Source: Bacilli bacterium
Lineage (GTDB): Bacteria; Bacillota_I; Bacilli_A; RFN20; CAG-826
Assembly (NCBI GenBank): GCA_016298185.1
Contig: JAEDDA010000001.1
Location: forward strand, 1 to 64,000
Length of the DNA: 64,000 nt
Direction: 5' to 3'
Of the stretch, positions 25,102-33,980 are shown piece after piece (the first letter of the stretch is position 1; the number at the start of each line of letters is the position of its first letter). Position numbers and translations under genes: made by a program. A model generated the notes under the pieces. That model was not told the origin of the DNA, did not search any database, and saw only the letters and a program-made list of their open reading frames with translations.

Positions 25102-27339
25102 ATGAAAGGTTGTAAGATAGTTGTGTATATGGAAAAAAGTAAAGTATTAAAAGTTAATGGTGGATATCCTTTACACACATTTGAAGAAGTAGAAGATGTT
25201 TATTCTGTTTACATTACTTCTCCTGAAGATAAAGCCAAGATTCGTGAGGCTTATGATTTTATCATGGATAAACATGAAGGTCAGTTAAGAAGAAGTGGTG
25301 AACCTTATTACCATCATTTAATTGAAGTTGCTTATATTCTCGCAAATCTCCACTGCGGTCCTAAAACAATTTCCGCAGGTTTATTACATGATGTCGTGGA
25401 AGATACTGAAACCACAATTGAAGACATCAAAAAGAGATGGGGAGAAGAAGTTGCGAGTATTGTTGACTCTTTAACCAAGATTCAAAGATTAAAGTTATCA
25501 AAGATAACAAGTGAAGAATTTGAAGCTGAAGACCATAGAAAGATCTTCTTAGGTATGGCAAAAGATATTCGTGTTATCATAATCAAACTCGCTGATAGAT
25601 TACATAACATGCGCACACTTGATGCGCTTAATCCAGACCGCCAATTAGCGCTTTCCAACGAGACAATGGATGTTTTTGTGCCGATCGCACACCGCTTAGG
25701 TCTTGATGTTATTAAATCTGAGCTTGAAGACTTATGTCTTAAATACTTGCAACCTGATAGATACCAAGAAATCATCAAACTTCTTTCCAAGAAAGCTAAG
25801 ACCATGGGTAAATCCCTTGATAACTTAAAAAAGAAAATCGCGGATATCTTGTTTGAAAACAACATTCCATTTGATATCTCTTCTCGTGTCAAATCCATTT
25901 ATTCGATTTATCGAAAGATGTATATCAAAGGCCATCCATTTGATGAAATTTACGATATTTTAGCTCTTCGTATCATTACTCAAACAGAGATTCAATGTTA
26001 CGAAATCCTCGGCTTAATTCATAAATCATATAAACCAGTTCCTGGACGTTTCAAGGATTATATCGCTATGCCTAAGGCAAACATGTATCAATCCTTGCAT
26101 ACCACAGTCGTCGGTGGAGATGGAAACTTCTATGAAGTGCAAATTAGAACCGAAGAAATGGATAAGATTGCGGAAACAGGCATCGCCGCCCACTGGGCAT
26201 ATAAGGAAGGCAATGGCTATAACTCCCGCAAAGAACAACAGGAAATTGAAAACAAACTTCACTGGTTCAGAGACTTTGTCTCTATGTCCAATTCTGATGA
26301 ACATAGCGATGCTAAAGAATACATGGATAACCTTACCCATGACATCTTCGAAGCGAATGTCTATGTCTTCACACCAAAAGGAAAAGTCGTGGAACTCCCA
26401 CAAGGTAGTACTCCAGTTGACTTTGCTTATCACATCCATACCCGTGTTGGTGATACATGTGTCGGCGCACTCGTTAATGGCGTGATGGTCCCACTTAACA
26501 CTATTCTTAAAACTGGTGATTTAGTGGAAATTAAAACTAGCAAGAACTCCACACCAAGTGAAGGTTGGCTCGACTTTGTTAAATCTAACGCTGCGAAATC
26601 CGCATTGAAGAAATACATCGCTAAAAAGAACGCTGAACTCATTAGAGAGGACAAGATTTCCAAAGGAAAACAATCTTGTTTAGATGCCTTCCATGATCGT
26701 GCTGTCGAAGAAGAAGAGATGATGAAATATCTTGAAGATCCAAAACTTCTCAATCACTTTGGATTCGATAATGTTGAAGATTTATTCGTCGCCGTTGCTG
26801 GAAGAAAGCCAGTTCCAAGTGTGATTATTGATCACTTACATATTAAACGTCCTTTACAACTTCCTACAGGAGGTAGAGTGAAAACTAAATCCGGTGATAA
26901 CTGTCCAGTGTATTGCCGTGGTGTTGGTAAGATTGCGATTAACTTATCTAACTGCTGCACACCAATCCCGGGGGATGACATTGTTGGTTATGTTACCAAA
27001 GGTAAAGGTATTGCGGTTCACCGTAAATCCTGCCCAAATGTCGTTAATGAGACACAGAGACTTGTGGAAGTTTTATGGAGAGATGATATTGAGTTTGCGA
27101 CTTACCCAGTGGATGTCCTTATCCAAGCGGGTGATAGAAACAACTTAATCGTCGATATTATGAATACGCTTACTAATGCGAAGGTGAGTATTAATAACTT
27201 ACATGCTCGCTTAAATAACGTTGGTGGCGTGGATATCAGTGCAACGCTCATGGTGAGCGATGCTAAAAGACTTAACGATGTATTTAACATCTTAAGATCT
27301 GTAAATGGTGTTTACTCCATCACAAGAGTAACTCACTAA
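25102..27339 (+). CDS. rel: bifunctional (p)ppGpp synthetase/hydrolase Rel
   Basis: 745 aa, long RSH protein. The HD hydrolase domain keeps its metal site (HHLIEVAYIL, GLLHDVVEDT), unlike RelA of E. coli. The synthetase has RFKDYIAMPKANMYQSLH and the EVQIRT motif. TGS domain (VYVFTPKGKVVELPQGSTPVDFAY), a Cys-rich CC domain (NCCTPIPGD) and a C-terminal ACT domain follow. Makes and degrades ppGpp in response to uncharged tRNA on the ribosome. The start is uncertain: ATG 25102 has TATAAA 4 nt before it; ATG 25129 (codon 10) is also plausible. Neither has a good ribosome-binding site. Confidence 0.96.
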   Translation: MKGCKIVVYMEKSKVLKVNGGYPLHTFEEVEDVYSVYITSPEDKAKIREAYDFIMDKHEGQLRRSGEPYYHHLIEVAYILANLHCGPKTISAGLLHDVVEDTETTIEDIKKRWGEEVASIVDSLTKIQRLKLSKITSEEFEAEDHRKIFLGMAKDIRVIIIKLADRLHNMRTLDALNPDRQLALSNETMDVFVPIAHRLGLDVIKSELEDLCLKYLQPDRYQEIIKLLSKKAKTMGKSLDNLKKKIADILFENNIPFDISSRVKSIYSIYRKMYIKGHPFDEIYDILALRIITQTEIQCYEILGLIHKSYKPVPGRFKDYIAMPKANMYQSLHTTVVGGDGNFYEVQIRTEEMDKIAETGIAAHWAYKEGNGYNSRKEQQEIENKLHWFRDFVSMSNSDEHSDAKEYMDNLTHDIFEANVYVFTPKGKVVELPQGSTPVDFAYHIHTRVGDTCVGALVNGVMVPLNTILKTGDLVEIKTSKNSTPSEGWLDFVKSNAAKSALKKYIAKKNAELIREDKISKGKQSCLDAFHDRAVEEEEMMKYLEDPKLLNHFGFDNVEDLFVAVAGRKPVPSVIIDHLHIKRPLQLPTGGRVKTKSGDNCPVYCRGVGKIAINLSNCCTPIPGDDIVGYVTKGKGIAVHRKSCPNVVNETQRLVEVLWRDDIEFATYPVDVLIQAGDRNNLIVDIMNTLTNAKVSINNLHARLNNVGGVDISATLMVSDAKRLNDVFNILRSVNGVYSITRVTH

Positions 27340-27370
27340 TTAATAAATTAATTACGAAAGGAAATATATT

Positions 27371-28717
27371 ATGGGAATTATCAATGTTAAAGGTACACAC
27401 GATATCATTGGTGGCGAAGCAGAAAACTACTCATATGTTGAAAACGTCATGAGTCAAATCGCTTCTTTCTTTGCTTTTAAACAAGTGAGACCTCCAGTGC
27501 TTGAGCATAGCGAATTATTCGTTCGCGGTGTTGGTGAAAGCAGCGATGTCGTCAGAAAAGAGATGTACACTTTTGACGATAAAGGTGGAAGAAGTTTAAC
27601 CCTTCGTCCAGAATTTACCGCAGGTATTATGCGTTTAATCGTGCAAAACAAACTTTTGCCTATTAGTGAATTACCACTTAAGTTTTATTATTGCGGACCA
27701 GTCTTCCGTTATGAAAGACCACAATTAGGTAGATACCGCCAATTCAATCAATTTGGCGTGGAGTCCGTAGGACATGCTTCTCCATACGCTGACGTGGAAG
27801 TTATTTCCTTAGCCTATACAATTCTTCAAAGCTTAGGATTACAAAACGTCACCATTAAGATTAACACCTTAGGTGATGAAGCTTCTCGTGATGCTTATCG
27901 TTCTGCTCTTAAAGATTTCTTTAAGGATAAGGTCGAAAACATGTGTGAAGACTGCAGAATGAGATATCAAATCAATCCATTAAGAATCTTAGACTGCAAA
28001 GTTCCAAGCGATCAAGAAATCGTCAAAGACGCTCCAAAGATGAGTGCTTATATTTCTGAAGCTAGCCAAAAGAGATTCTCACAAGTATTAGAATCCTTAG
28101 AAGCGCTTGGAATACCTTACGAAGTAGATGATACTTTAGTTCGTGGTTTGGACTATTATAGTGAAACTGTATTCGAATTCCATTACGTTAGTAATAAAGG
28201 CAACAACTACGGCGCTATCGGTGCTGGTGGACACTATGACAAATTAGTTCATGAAATTGGTGGACCAGATGCTCCAGGTGTTGGTTTTAGCTTTGGCGTA
28301 GAAAGACTTGTCAGTGTATTAACTGATGATGGCTTATTAGAAGAAGCTAATGAAAGAGTTGATGCTTACGTTATGCCTATTGGTATCGAAAGTCAAAAGA
28401 ATGCCTTAATGGTGGCAAACGACTTACGTATGCTCGGATATAAGGTGGACATGTGCTATGACAACGTCAAACTCGGAAACATGTTCAAACGCGCTGAAAA
28501 GAAACAAGCAAAGCTTGCTATCATTCTCGGCGAAGAAGAAATTAAAAACGAATCCGTCATTATCAAGAACATGGAAAGCAAGGAACAAATTACTGTTTCT
28601 TTAGAAGAAATGTGCGATAAAGTTGACGAATTATTCGTTGTTAAACATTGCTGTGGCAAACATCATCACCACGAATGTGAATGCTGCCAAGGCGAAGAAT
28701 GTGAGAAAGGGGAATAG
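27371..28717 (+). CDS. hisS: histidyl-tRNA synthetase with a His/Cys-rich C-terminal tail
   Basis: 448 aa, class IIa. Motifs: KGTHDI at the N terminus, LTLRPEFTAG, motif 2 GPVFRYERPQLGRYRQFNQF, the HisA signature LVRGLDYYSETVFE, and motif 3 GVGFSFGVERL. The anticodon-binding domain ends near residue 422. Residues 424-448 form an unusual extension with six Cys and five His, including HHHH and CECC. This looks able to bind metal; it is not part of the normal family. AAAGGAAA precedes the ATG, and aspS follows 6 nt after the stop, a pairing common in Bacilli. Confidence 0.96.
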   Translation: MGIINVKGTHDIIGGEAENYSYVENVMSQIASFFAFKQVRPPVLEHSELFVRGVGESSDVVRKEMYTFDDKGGRSLTLRPEFTAGIMRLIVQNKLLPISELPLKFYYCGPVFRYERPQLGRYRQFNQFGVESVGHASPYADVEVISLAYTILQSLGLQNVTIKINTLGDEASRDAYRSALKDFFKDKVENMCEDCRMRYQINPLRILDCKVPSDQEIVKDAPKMSAYISEASQKRFSQVLESLEALGIPYEVDDTLVRGLDYYSETVFEFHYVSNKGNNYGAIGAGGHYDKLVHEIGGPDAPGVGFSFGVERLVSVLTDDGLLEEANERVDAYVMPIGIESQKNALMVANDLRMLGYKVDMCYDNVKLGNMFKRAEKKQAKLAIILGEEEIKNESVIIKNMESKEQITVSLEEMCDKVDELFVVKHCCGKHHHHECECCQGEECEKGE

Positions 28718-28723
28718 TTCTAT

Positions 28724-30454
28724 ATGGAAAGAACTTGTCGTAATACCGAGCTCTCATTACAAGATGTCGGTAGAAAAGTCACCCTATTAGGGTGGGTAGC
28801 CAAAAGAAGAAATTTAGGCTCCATTTTATTCATTGATTTAAGAGACCGTTCAGGCATTATCCAAATCATGGTTAAAGATGCCGAAAATGTCCCTGATATT
28901 AGAAATGAATATGTCATTCAAGTTAAAGGCACAGTTAGCAAGAAAGAAGTCGCTAACCCAAACCTTAAGACTGGTGCGATTGAAATTATTGCTGATGAAA
29001 TAGTCGTGGTGAACACTGCGAAATTAACACCAATCATCGTTGCTGATGATACCGATGCTCTTGAAGATACAAGACTTAAATACAGATATCTCGATTTACG
29101 TAGACCATGTATGCAAAAGTATTTTGATATCCGTGACCAAATTAAGATTTCGGTTCATAGTTATTTGCACAAACTTCAATTTATTGAAGTTGAAACACCT
29201 ATGTTATGCGCATCATCACCTGAAGGCGCAAAAGAATATTTGGTGCCATCAAGATTACATCATGGTTCATTCTATGCTTTGCCACAAAGCCCACAAATGT
29301 TTAAACAACTTTTGATGGTGGCGGGTTTTGAAAGATATTATCAAATCGCGCGTTGCTTCCGTGACGAAGATTTACGTGCAGATAGACAGCCAGACTTCAC
29401 ACAAATCGATATTGAAACTTCCTTCTTAGATCAAAACCAATTCTTAGAGATGATGGAAGGTTTAATTCATGAAATATTCATGAACACAATCGGTTATGAT
29501 GTGAAATTACCACTCCGTCAAATGCCTTATAAAGAAGCAATGGAGAGATTTGGTAGCGATAAACCAGATACCAGATTTGGTATTGAACTCAAAGACTTAA
29601 AAGAAGTCTTTAAAGATACAACATTTGAAGCTTATAAGACCGCAGAAGCCATTAAAGGTATTTGCGTGCCGGGTGTTGCTGCGGAAACAAGCCGTAAAGT
29701 TATCGATAATTTAACCCTTGAAGCGAAGAAGTTCGGTTTGGGCGGTTTAGCGGTCCTTAAAAAGGAAAACGGGGAATTAACCGGATCATTTGTAAAATTC
29801 CTTTCTGAGGCGGAAAAAGTGGCCCTAATTAATAAATTAGAAGTTAACGATGGTGACATTTTAATCATTTCCGCAGGTGCATATAATCGTGTCACCCCAT
29901 TATTAGGCGCGTTGCGTTTACAATATGGCAAAAAACTCGGCCTTATTAAACCAGGCACCTATGACTTATTATGGGTCATTGACTTCCCAATGTTTGAAAG
30001 AGATGTCGAAAGCGGCGAGATTGTCGCTACACACCATCCATTCACTCGTCCAAAGGACGAAGATGTCAAATACTTAGATACTGACCCAACCAAAGTTATT
30101 TCATACGCATACGATATTGTTATCAACGGCTATGAAGCAGGCGGCGGAACACTTCGTATTTATAACCAAGATGTCCAAAAGAAAATCTTCAATATTCTCG
30201 GTTTAAGTGATGCAGAAGTAGAAAAGAAGTTTGGTTACTTCGTAAATGCTTTACAATATGGCACACCTCCACACGCAGGTATGGCCTTCGGTTTAGATAG
30301 GCTTGCAATGATTCTCGGTGGCACAGATAACATCCGTGATGTCATCGCCTTCCCAAAGAATTTAGCAGGCGTCGACCCAATGAGTATGGCACCAACCGAA
30401 GTGACTGCTCAACAACTCGAAGATTTAGGCATTGTCATTAAGGACAAAGACTAA
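28724..30454 (+). CDS. aspS: aspartyl-tRNA synthetase
   Basis: 576 aa, bacterial class IIb type. N-terminal OB anticodon-binding domain (VTLLGWVAKRRNLGSILFID), motif 2 (FRDEDLRADRQPDFTQID), the GAD insertion domain in the middle, and motif 3 (GMAFGLDRLAMIL). Charges tRNA-Asp. GAAAGGGG inside the end of hisS lies 11 nt before the ATG. Cotranscribed with hisS, with no terminator after either gene; the next gene, tkt, is 67 nt away. Confidence 0.97.
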   Translation: MERTCRNTELSLQDVGRKVTLLGWVAKRRNLGSILFIDLRDRSGIIQIMVKDAENVPDIRNEYVIQVKGTVSKKEVANPNLKTGAIEIIADEIVVVNTAKLTPIIVADDTDALEDTRLKYRYLDLRRPCMQKYFDIRDQIKISVHSYLHKLQFIEVETPMLCASSPEGAKEYLVPSRLHHGSFYALPQSPQMFKQLLMVAGFERYYQIARCFRDEDLRADRQPDFTQIDIETSFLDQNQFLEMMEGLIHEIFMNTIGYDVKLPLRQMPYKEAMERFGSDKPDTRFGIELKDLKEVFKDTTFEAYKTAEAIKGICVPGVAAETSRKVIDNLTLEAKKFGLGGLAVLKKENGELTGSFVKFLSEAEKVALINKLEVNDGDILIISAGAYNRVTPLLGALRLQYGKKLGLIKPGTYDLLWVIDFPMFERDVESGEIVATHHPFTRPKDEDVKYLDTDPTKVISYAYDIVINGYEAGGGTLRIYNQDVQKKIFNILGLSDAEVEKKFGYFVNALQYGTPPHAGMAFGLDRLAMILGGTDNIRDVIAFPKNLAGVDPMSMAPTEVTAQQLEDLGIVIKDKD

Positions 30455-30456
30455 AT

Positions 30457-30507
30457 TATAAACAAAGTTTATACAAAAACTGATAATATACTAAAAATAT
30501 ACTAATA
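30457..30507 (+). repeat. dyad plus two 11-bp-spaced TACTAA units (locus b)
   Basis: The perfect dyad TATAAAC-AAA-GTTTATA (30457-30473) is followed by TACTAA at 30489 and 30500, 11 bp apart. Locus a has the same layout. It lies between aspS and tkt, and GGAG for tkt follows directly. Confidence 0.7.
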
Positions 30508-30521
30508 AAGGAGTATGAAAA

Positions 30522-32498
30522 ATGAACAAAAAAATTGACGAACTATCAGTGGCAACCATCAGATCTTTATGTATCGATACCATTAACAAAGCCAATTCTG
30601 GTCACCCAGGTATGGCCTTAGGCAGTGCGCCTATTTTGTACACATTATGGACACGCCATTTAGTCGCTGATCCAAAAGACTCAGAATGGTTCAACCGTGA
30701 CCGTTTCGTATTATCCGCAGGTCATGCTTCCTCATTGTTATATACAATGTTACACTTATCCGGATACGAAGTGAGCCTCGATGATTTAAAACAATTCCGT
30801 CAACTCGGTTCTTTAACACCAGGCCACCCAGAATATCACTGGACAAAAGGTGTTGATGCCACAAGTGGTCCTTTAGGACAAGGTATTGCTCAAGCCGTTG
30901 GTATGGCTATGGCTGAAGAAAGCGTTAGAGCCAATTATCCAGACGGTGAAAAGGTCATGAACCATTACACATACGTCTTATGCGGCGACGGTTGCTTACA
31001 AGAAGGCATTTCTCAAGAAGCCATCTCATTAGCAGGTCACCAAAAATTAAATAAATTAATTTTATTCTATGACGCCAACCAAGTTACACTCGATGGTGCT
31101 CTCGACTTATCATTCTCTGAACAAGTTAAAGCTCGTTTCATCGCTAGTGAATGGAATGTTTTAGAAGTTAACGATGGCAATGACATCGAAGCTATCGATA
31201 AAGCAATCGTAGAAGCTAAGAAGAGCAAGGAAAAGCCAACCATGATTCTTGTCCACACCGTTATCGGTTATGGTTCTGCAAAACAAGGAACAAGCAAAGT
31301 CCATGGTTCTCCATTAGGAGCAGAAGATGGCAAACACGCCAAAGTCGAAGTTTACGGATTTGACCACCCAGACTTCTTTATTCCTGAAGAAGTTAAGGAA
31401 CAATTTGAAAAAACATTCATCGCTCGTGGTACAAAAGCACACGAAGAATATCTCAAAGCATTTGAAGATTATTCCGCTAAACACAAAGATGACGCTGCGA
31501 GATTTAAATCCTTAATCAATCTCAGTGTTGATGGATATTTACCTAAGGTAATGCCAGAATTCGACGCTGGTAGTTCAACCTCAACACGTGTTGCTTCTGG
31601 TAAAGCACTCAATGCATATATGCTCAACTTGCCAAACTTAGTTGGTGGTAGTGCTGACGTCGCTGGTTCAGTTATGACCAAACTCGATGGCGGTATCGAC
31701 TTCACACCTTCTCATAGAGAAGGACACAATGTGAACTGGGGTATTCGCGAATTCGCAATGGCGAGCGCACAAAATGGTATGCTCCTCCATGGTGGCTTAC
31801 GTACATATGTTGGCTGCTTTGCAGTCTTTGCTGACTACATGAAAGCCGCAATCCGTATGGCAGCATTAAGCCATTTACCAGCTATCTACTTATTCTCACA
31901 TGACTCAATCGCTGTCGGTGAAGATGGTCCAACACATCAACCAATCGAGCAATTAGCTATGCTAAGAAGTATTCCAAATATGCGTGTTATCCGTCCATGT
32001 GACGAAAGAGAAACCTACGCCGCTTGGTGCGAAGCTCTTAAATCCACAAAGACACCAACCGCATTAATTCTCTCTAGACAAAACCTCCCATTGATGGAAG
32101 GTAGTTCAGCTGAAGGATTATCTAAAGGCGCATACATCGTTTCTAAAGAAAACAATAAAGCACAATTAGAATTAATCGCTACAGGTAGTGAAGTCAGTTT
32201 GGCGGTGGAAGCTCAAAAACTTCTAAAAGAAGATGGCATTGATGTAAGAGTTATTTCCATGCCAAGCTGGGAATTATTCGCTGAGCAAAGTGAAGAATAC
32301 AAGAAATCCGTCCTTTCCCTAGATTTGGACAAGAGAGTTTCTGTGGAAATGCTCTCTACATTTGGATGGGATAGATATGCAAAGCATCATATGGGTATTG
32401 ATACATTCGGTGCATCTGCACCTGCAAAAGATGTGATCGGCAAATTCGAATTCACACCAGCCAAACTCGTTGAACTTTGCAAGAGCATCGTTAAATAA
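30522..32498 (+). CDS. tkt: transketolase
   Basis: 658 aa, full length. Thiamine-diphosphate enzyme of the non-oxidative pentose phosphate pathway. N-terminal NKANSGHPGMALG, the ThDP/Mg motif CGDGCLQEG near 152 and the later N, and the transketolase signature SHDSIAVGEDGPTHQPIEQL near 460. AAAGGAG precedes the ATG. It stands alone between repeat locus b and a terminator. With Dxs and DeoB it is one of three sugar-phosphate enzymes in the window. Confidence 0.97.
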   Translation: MNKKIDELSVATIRSLCIDTINKANSGHPGMALGSAPILYTLWTRHLVADPKDSEWFNRDRFVLSAGHASSLLYTMLHLSGYEVSLDDLKQFRQLGSLTPGHPEYHWTKGVDATSGPLGQGIAQAVGMAMAEESVRANYPDGEKVMNHYTYVLCGDGCLQEGISQEAISLAGHQKLNKLILFYDANQVTLDGALDLSFSEQVKARFIASEWNVLEVNDGNDIEAIDKAIVEAKKSKEKPTMILVHTVIGYGSAKQGTSKVHGSPLGAEDGKHAKVEVYGFDHPDFFIPEEVKEQFEKTFIARGTKAHEEYLKAFEDYSAKHKDDAARFKSLINLSVDGYLPKVMPEFDAGSSTSTRVASGKALNAYMLNLPNLVGGSADVAGSVMTKLDGGIDFTPSHREGHNVNWGIREFAMASAQNGMLLHGGLRTYVGCFAVFADYMKAAIRMAALSHLPAIYLFSHDSIAVGEDGPTHQPIEQLAMLRSIPNMRVIRPCDERETYAAWCEALKSTKTPTALILSRQNLPLMEGSSAEGLSKGAYIVSKENNKAQLELIATGSEVSLAVEAQKLLKEDGIDVRVISMPSWELFAEQSEEYKKSVLSLDLDKRVSVEMLSTFGWDRYAKHHMGIDTFGASAPAKDVIGKFEFTPAKLVELCKSIVK

Positions 32499-32517
32499 CG
32501 ATTAAATAAAAATAAAG

Positions 32518-32546
32518 AAGCAGTGGTTCATCCATTGCTTTTTTTA
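32518..32546 (+). terminator. intrinsic terminator after tkt
   Basis: AAGCAGTGG (32518-32526), short loop, CCATTGCTT (32532-32540) with one G-T pair, then TTTTTT. Confidence 0.88.
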
Positions 32547-32572
32547 TTTAATAAATGAAAAAACGTGTTTTG

Positions 32573-32601
32573 TTGCTTGTTTTCTATATTTAATATATAG
32601 T
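32573..32601 (+). promoter_or_regulatory. promoter of the yqhY-nusB-xseAB run
   Basis: TTGCTT (32573-32578), 17-bp spacer, TATAGT (32596-32601). A leader of about 12 nt with AAGAGG precedes the ATG at 32620. Confidence 0.55.
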
Positions 32602-32619
32602 ATGTAAGAGGCAACAGTT

Positions 32620-32961
32620 ATGGCAAATTACGTTTACTTAGATGACTATTCCAAAAAAGGCAAACTCGGTATTTCCTACCGTGTTTTTGACCAACTAGTC
32701 ACATCTGCATTAATGAAAATTAAAGGCATCTCTAAATCCGAAAAACTAATGAAGAGATTCCAATTCATGAGACTTAATAAACCAGTACAAACATATATCC
32801 TTAGAGATATCGTCTATGTTTTAATTTATGTCGATGTTGCCAAAGGCAAGAACATTCAAGATGCCATCTCTGAGATTCAAAAAGAAGTTTATAATTCCCT
32901 CTTTTTAATCACAGAACAAGTTCCTGTTAATGTCCAAGTGAGAGTGGAATCGATTATTTAA
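32620..32961 (+). CDS. yqhY: Asp23/Gls24-family protein (YqhY-like)
   Basis: 113 aa. Shows the Asp23/Gls24 core: GKLGISYRVFDQLVTSALMK, a central YVLIYVDVAKG strand and IQKEVYNSLFLITEQVPVNVQVRVE. In Bacillus YqhY sits upstream of nusB and is linked to acetyl-CoA carboxylase control. That order is kept here except for one membrane gene in between. Soluble; molecular role not established. Confidence 0.88.
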   Translation: MANYVYLDDYSKKGKLGISYRVFDQLVTSALMKIKGISKSEKLMKRFQFMRLNKPVQTYILRDIVYVLIYVDVAKGKNIQDAISEIQKEVYNSLFLITEQVPVNVQVRVESII

Positions 32962-32962
32962 G

Positions 32963-33580
32963 ATGGGTATTTTTCGAAGAAAAAAAGAAGCATCATATGT
33001 CGATTTGCACAACAACGCGGTAATTAAATATCGTCGTGCCGCTCGAACTTTTATTTGGGCGGGTATAGTGAACTTCGTCGGTTTAATTATCGGTGTGGTT
33101 CAACATTACACAATCGAAGCTAATGCTGATCAGCCAATTCCATTCTATTTCTGTTTTGGACTTAATGATTTTCTCTTCAGTTGGTTCGAATCATTCAATA
33201 TGCCTATCGCATTATTCTGGGTGCTTGCGAGCCTGATTGCTTTAGCAACAACTGCAGGAGCGGTCTTATTAGGCGTATACGCAGCAATGGGAAAAAAGAA
33301 AATTCTTATCGCTATGATCTCCGCTTATGGAATTGACTGGCTATTCTTGATATTAAAAAGCACTCTCTTCTTTGCTAGAGACGGGTTGTTTGGATTGTTT
33401 ATTAATCTCGGCATTCATGTCATCATCTCATTCTTCATCATTGTCGCGGTTTATCAGTTCTACAATGTTATAAACATTGAAAAGAGATTCAAAGATATCC
33501 CAACCGTCGCAGAAGTAAAAGCGAGACAAGAGCAAGAGAAGAAAGAAAGTGAGGAAAAAGAAAATGAGCATCAATCGTAA
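32963..33580 (+). CDS. unknown four-span membrane protein
   Basis: 205 aa, 1 nt after yqhY. A Lys/Arg-rich N terminus (MGIFRRKKEA) is followed by hydrophobic spans at about 27-47, 76-105, 111-125 and 138-165. A charged C-terminal helix comes last (VAEVKARQEQEKKE). I recognise no family. Tight packing between yqhY and nusB, with its end overlapping nusB, shows it belongs to this operon. The charged tail probably faces the cytoplasm and may form a coiled coil. Confidence 0.8.
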   Translation: MGIFRRKKEASYVDLHNNAVIKYRRAARTFIWAGIVNFVGLIIGVVQHYTIEANADQPIPFYFCFGLNDFLFSWFESFNMPIALFWVLASLIALATTAGAVLLGVYAAMGKKKILIAMISAYGIDWLFLILKSTLFFARDGLFGLFINLGIHVIISFFIIVAVYQFYNVINIEKRFKDIPTVAEVKARQEQEKKESEEKENEHQS

Positions 33581-33980
33581 TCAACAACACTATATAATCA
33601 TGACCGTTATTTATAACGAACTTAATGACTTCGCTATGAACGGTGGAAAGGTTTTTCGTGACGCTCGCGATTTAACAAGCGAATTATGCGAGATGCCGTA
33701 TGAAGAAGTTGATAATTTTATCAAACAATCAATTGCTGCTTCTTTACAAAACTATGGTGAGATTGTGAAAGCTTACATTCCATACCTCAAGAACTGGACT
33801 TGGGATAGACTCCCATTATTAACCAGAGCCATTTTAGTGATGTCATACGCTCACTTCTACTATGTAGAAAAAGTGGAAAAGAAAATTGTTATTAATACCG
33901 CTGTTTCATTAGCGAAAAAATATATCGAAGAAAAACAAGCTAAGTTTATAAACGCAATTCTTGATGGAGTTCTCAAATAG
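33564..33980 (+). CDS. nusB: transcription antitermination factor NusB
   Basis: 138 aa from ATG 33564, which has GAGG 9 nt upstream; an upstream GTG at 33549 is less likely. All-helical protein that with NusE/S10 binds boxA RNA in rRNA operons. Recognised by NWTWDRLPLLTRAILVMSYA and VINTAVSLAKKYIEEKQAKF then INAILDGVL near the C terminus. Overlaps the preceding membrane gene by 17 nt and abuts xseA directly. Confidence 0.92.
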   Translation: MSINRNQQHYIIMTVIYNELNDFAMNGGKVFRDARDLTSELCEMPYEEVDNFIKQSIAASLQNYGEIVKAYIPYLKNWTWDRLPLLTRAILVMSYAHFYYVEKVEKKIVINTAVSLAKKYIEEKQAKFINAILDGVLK

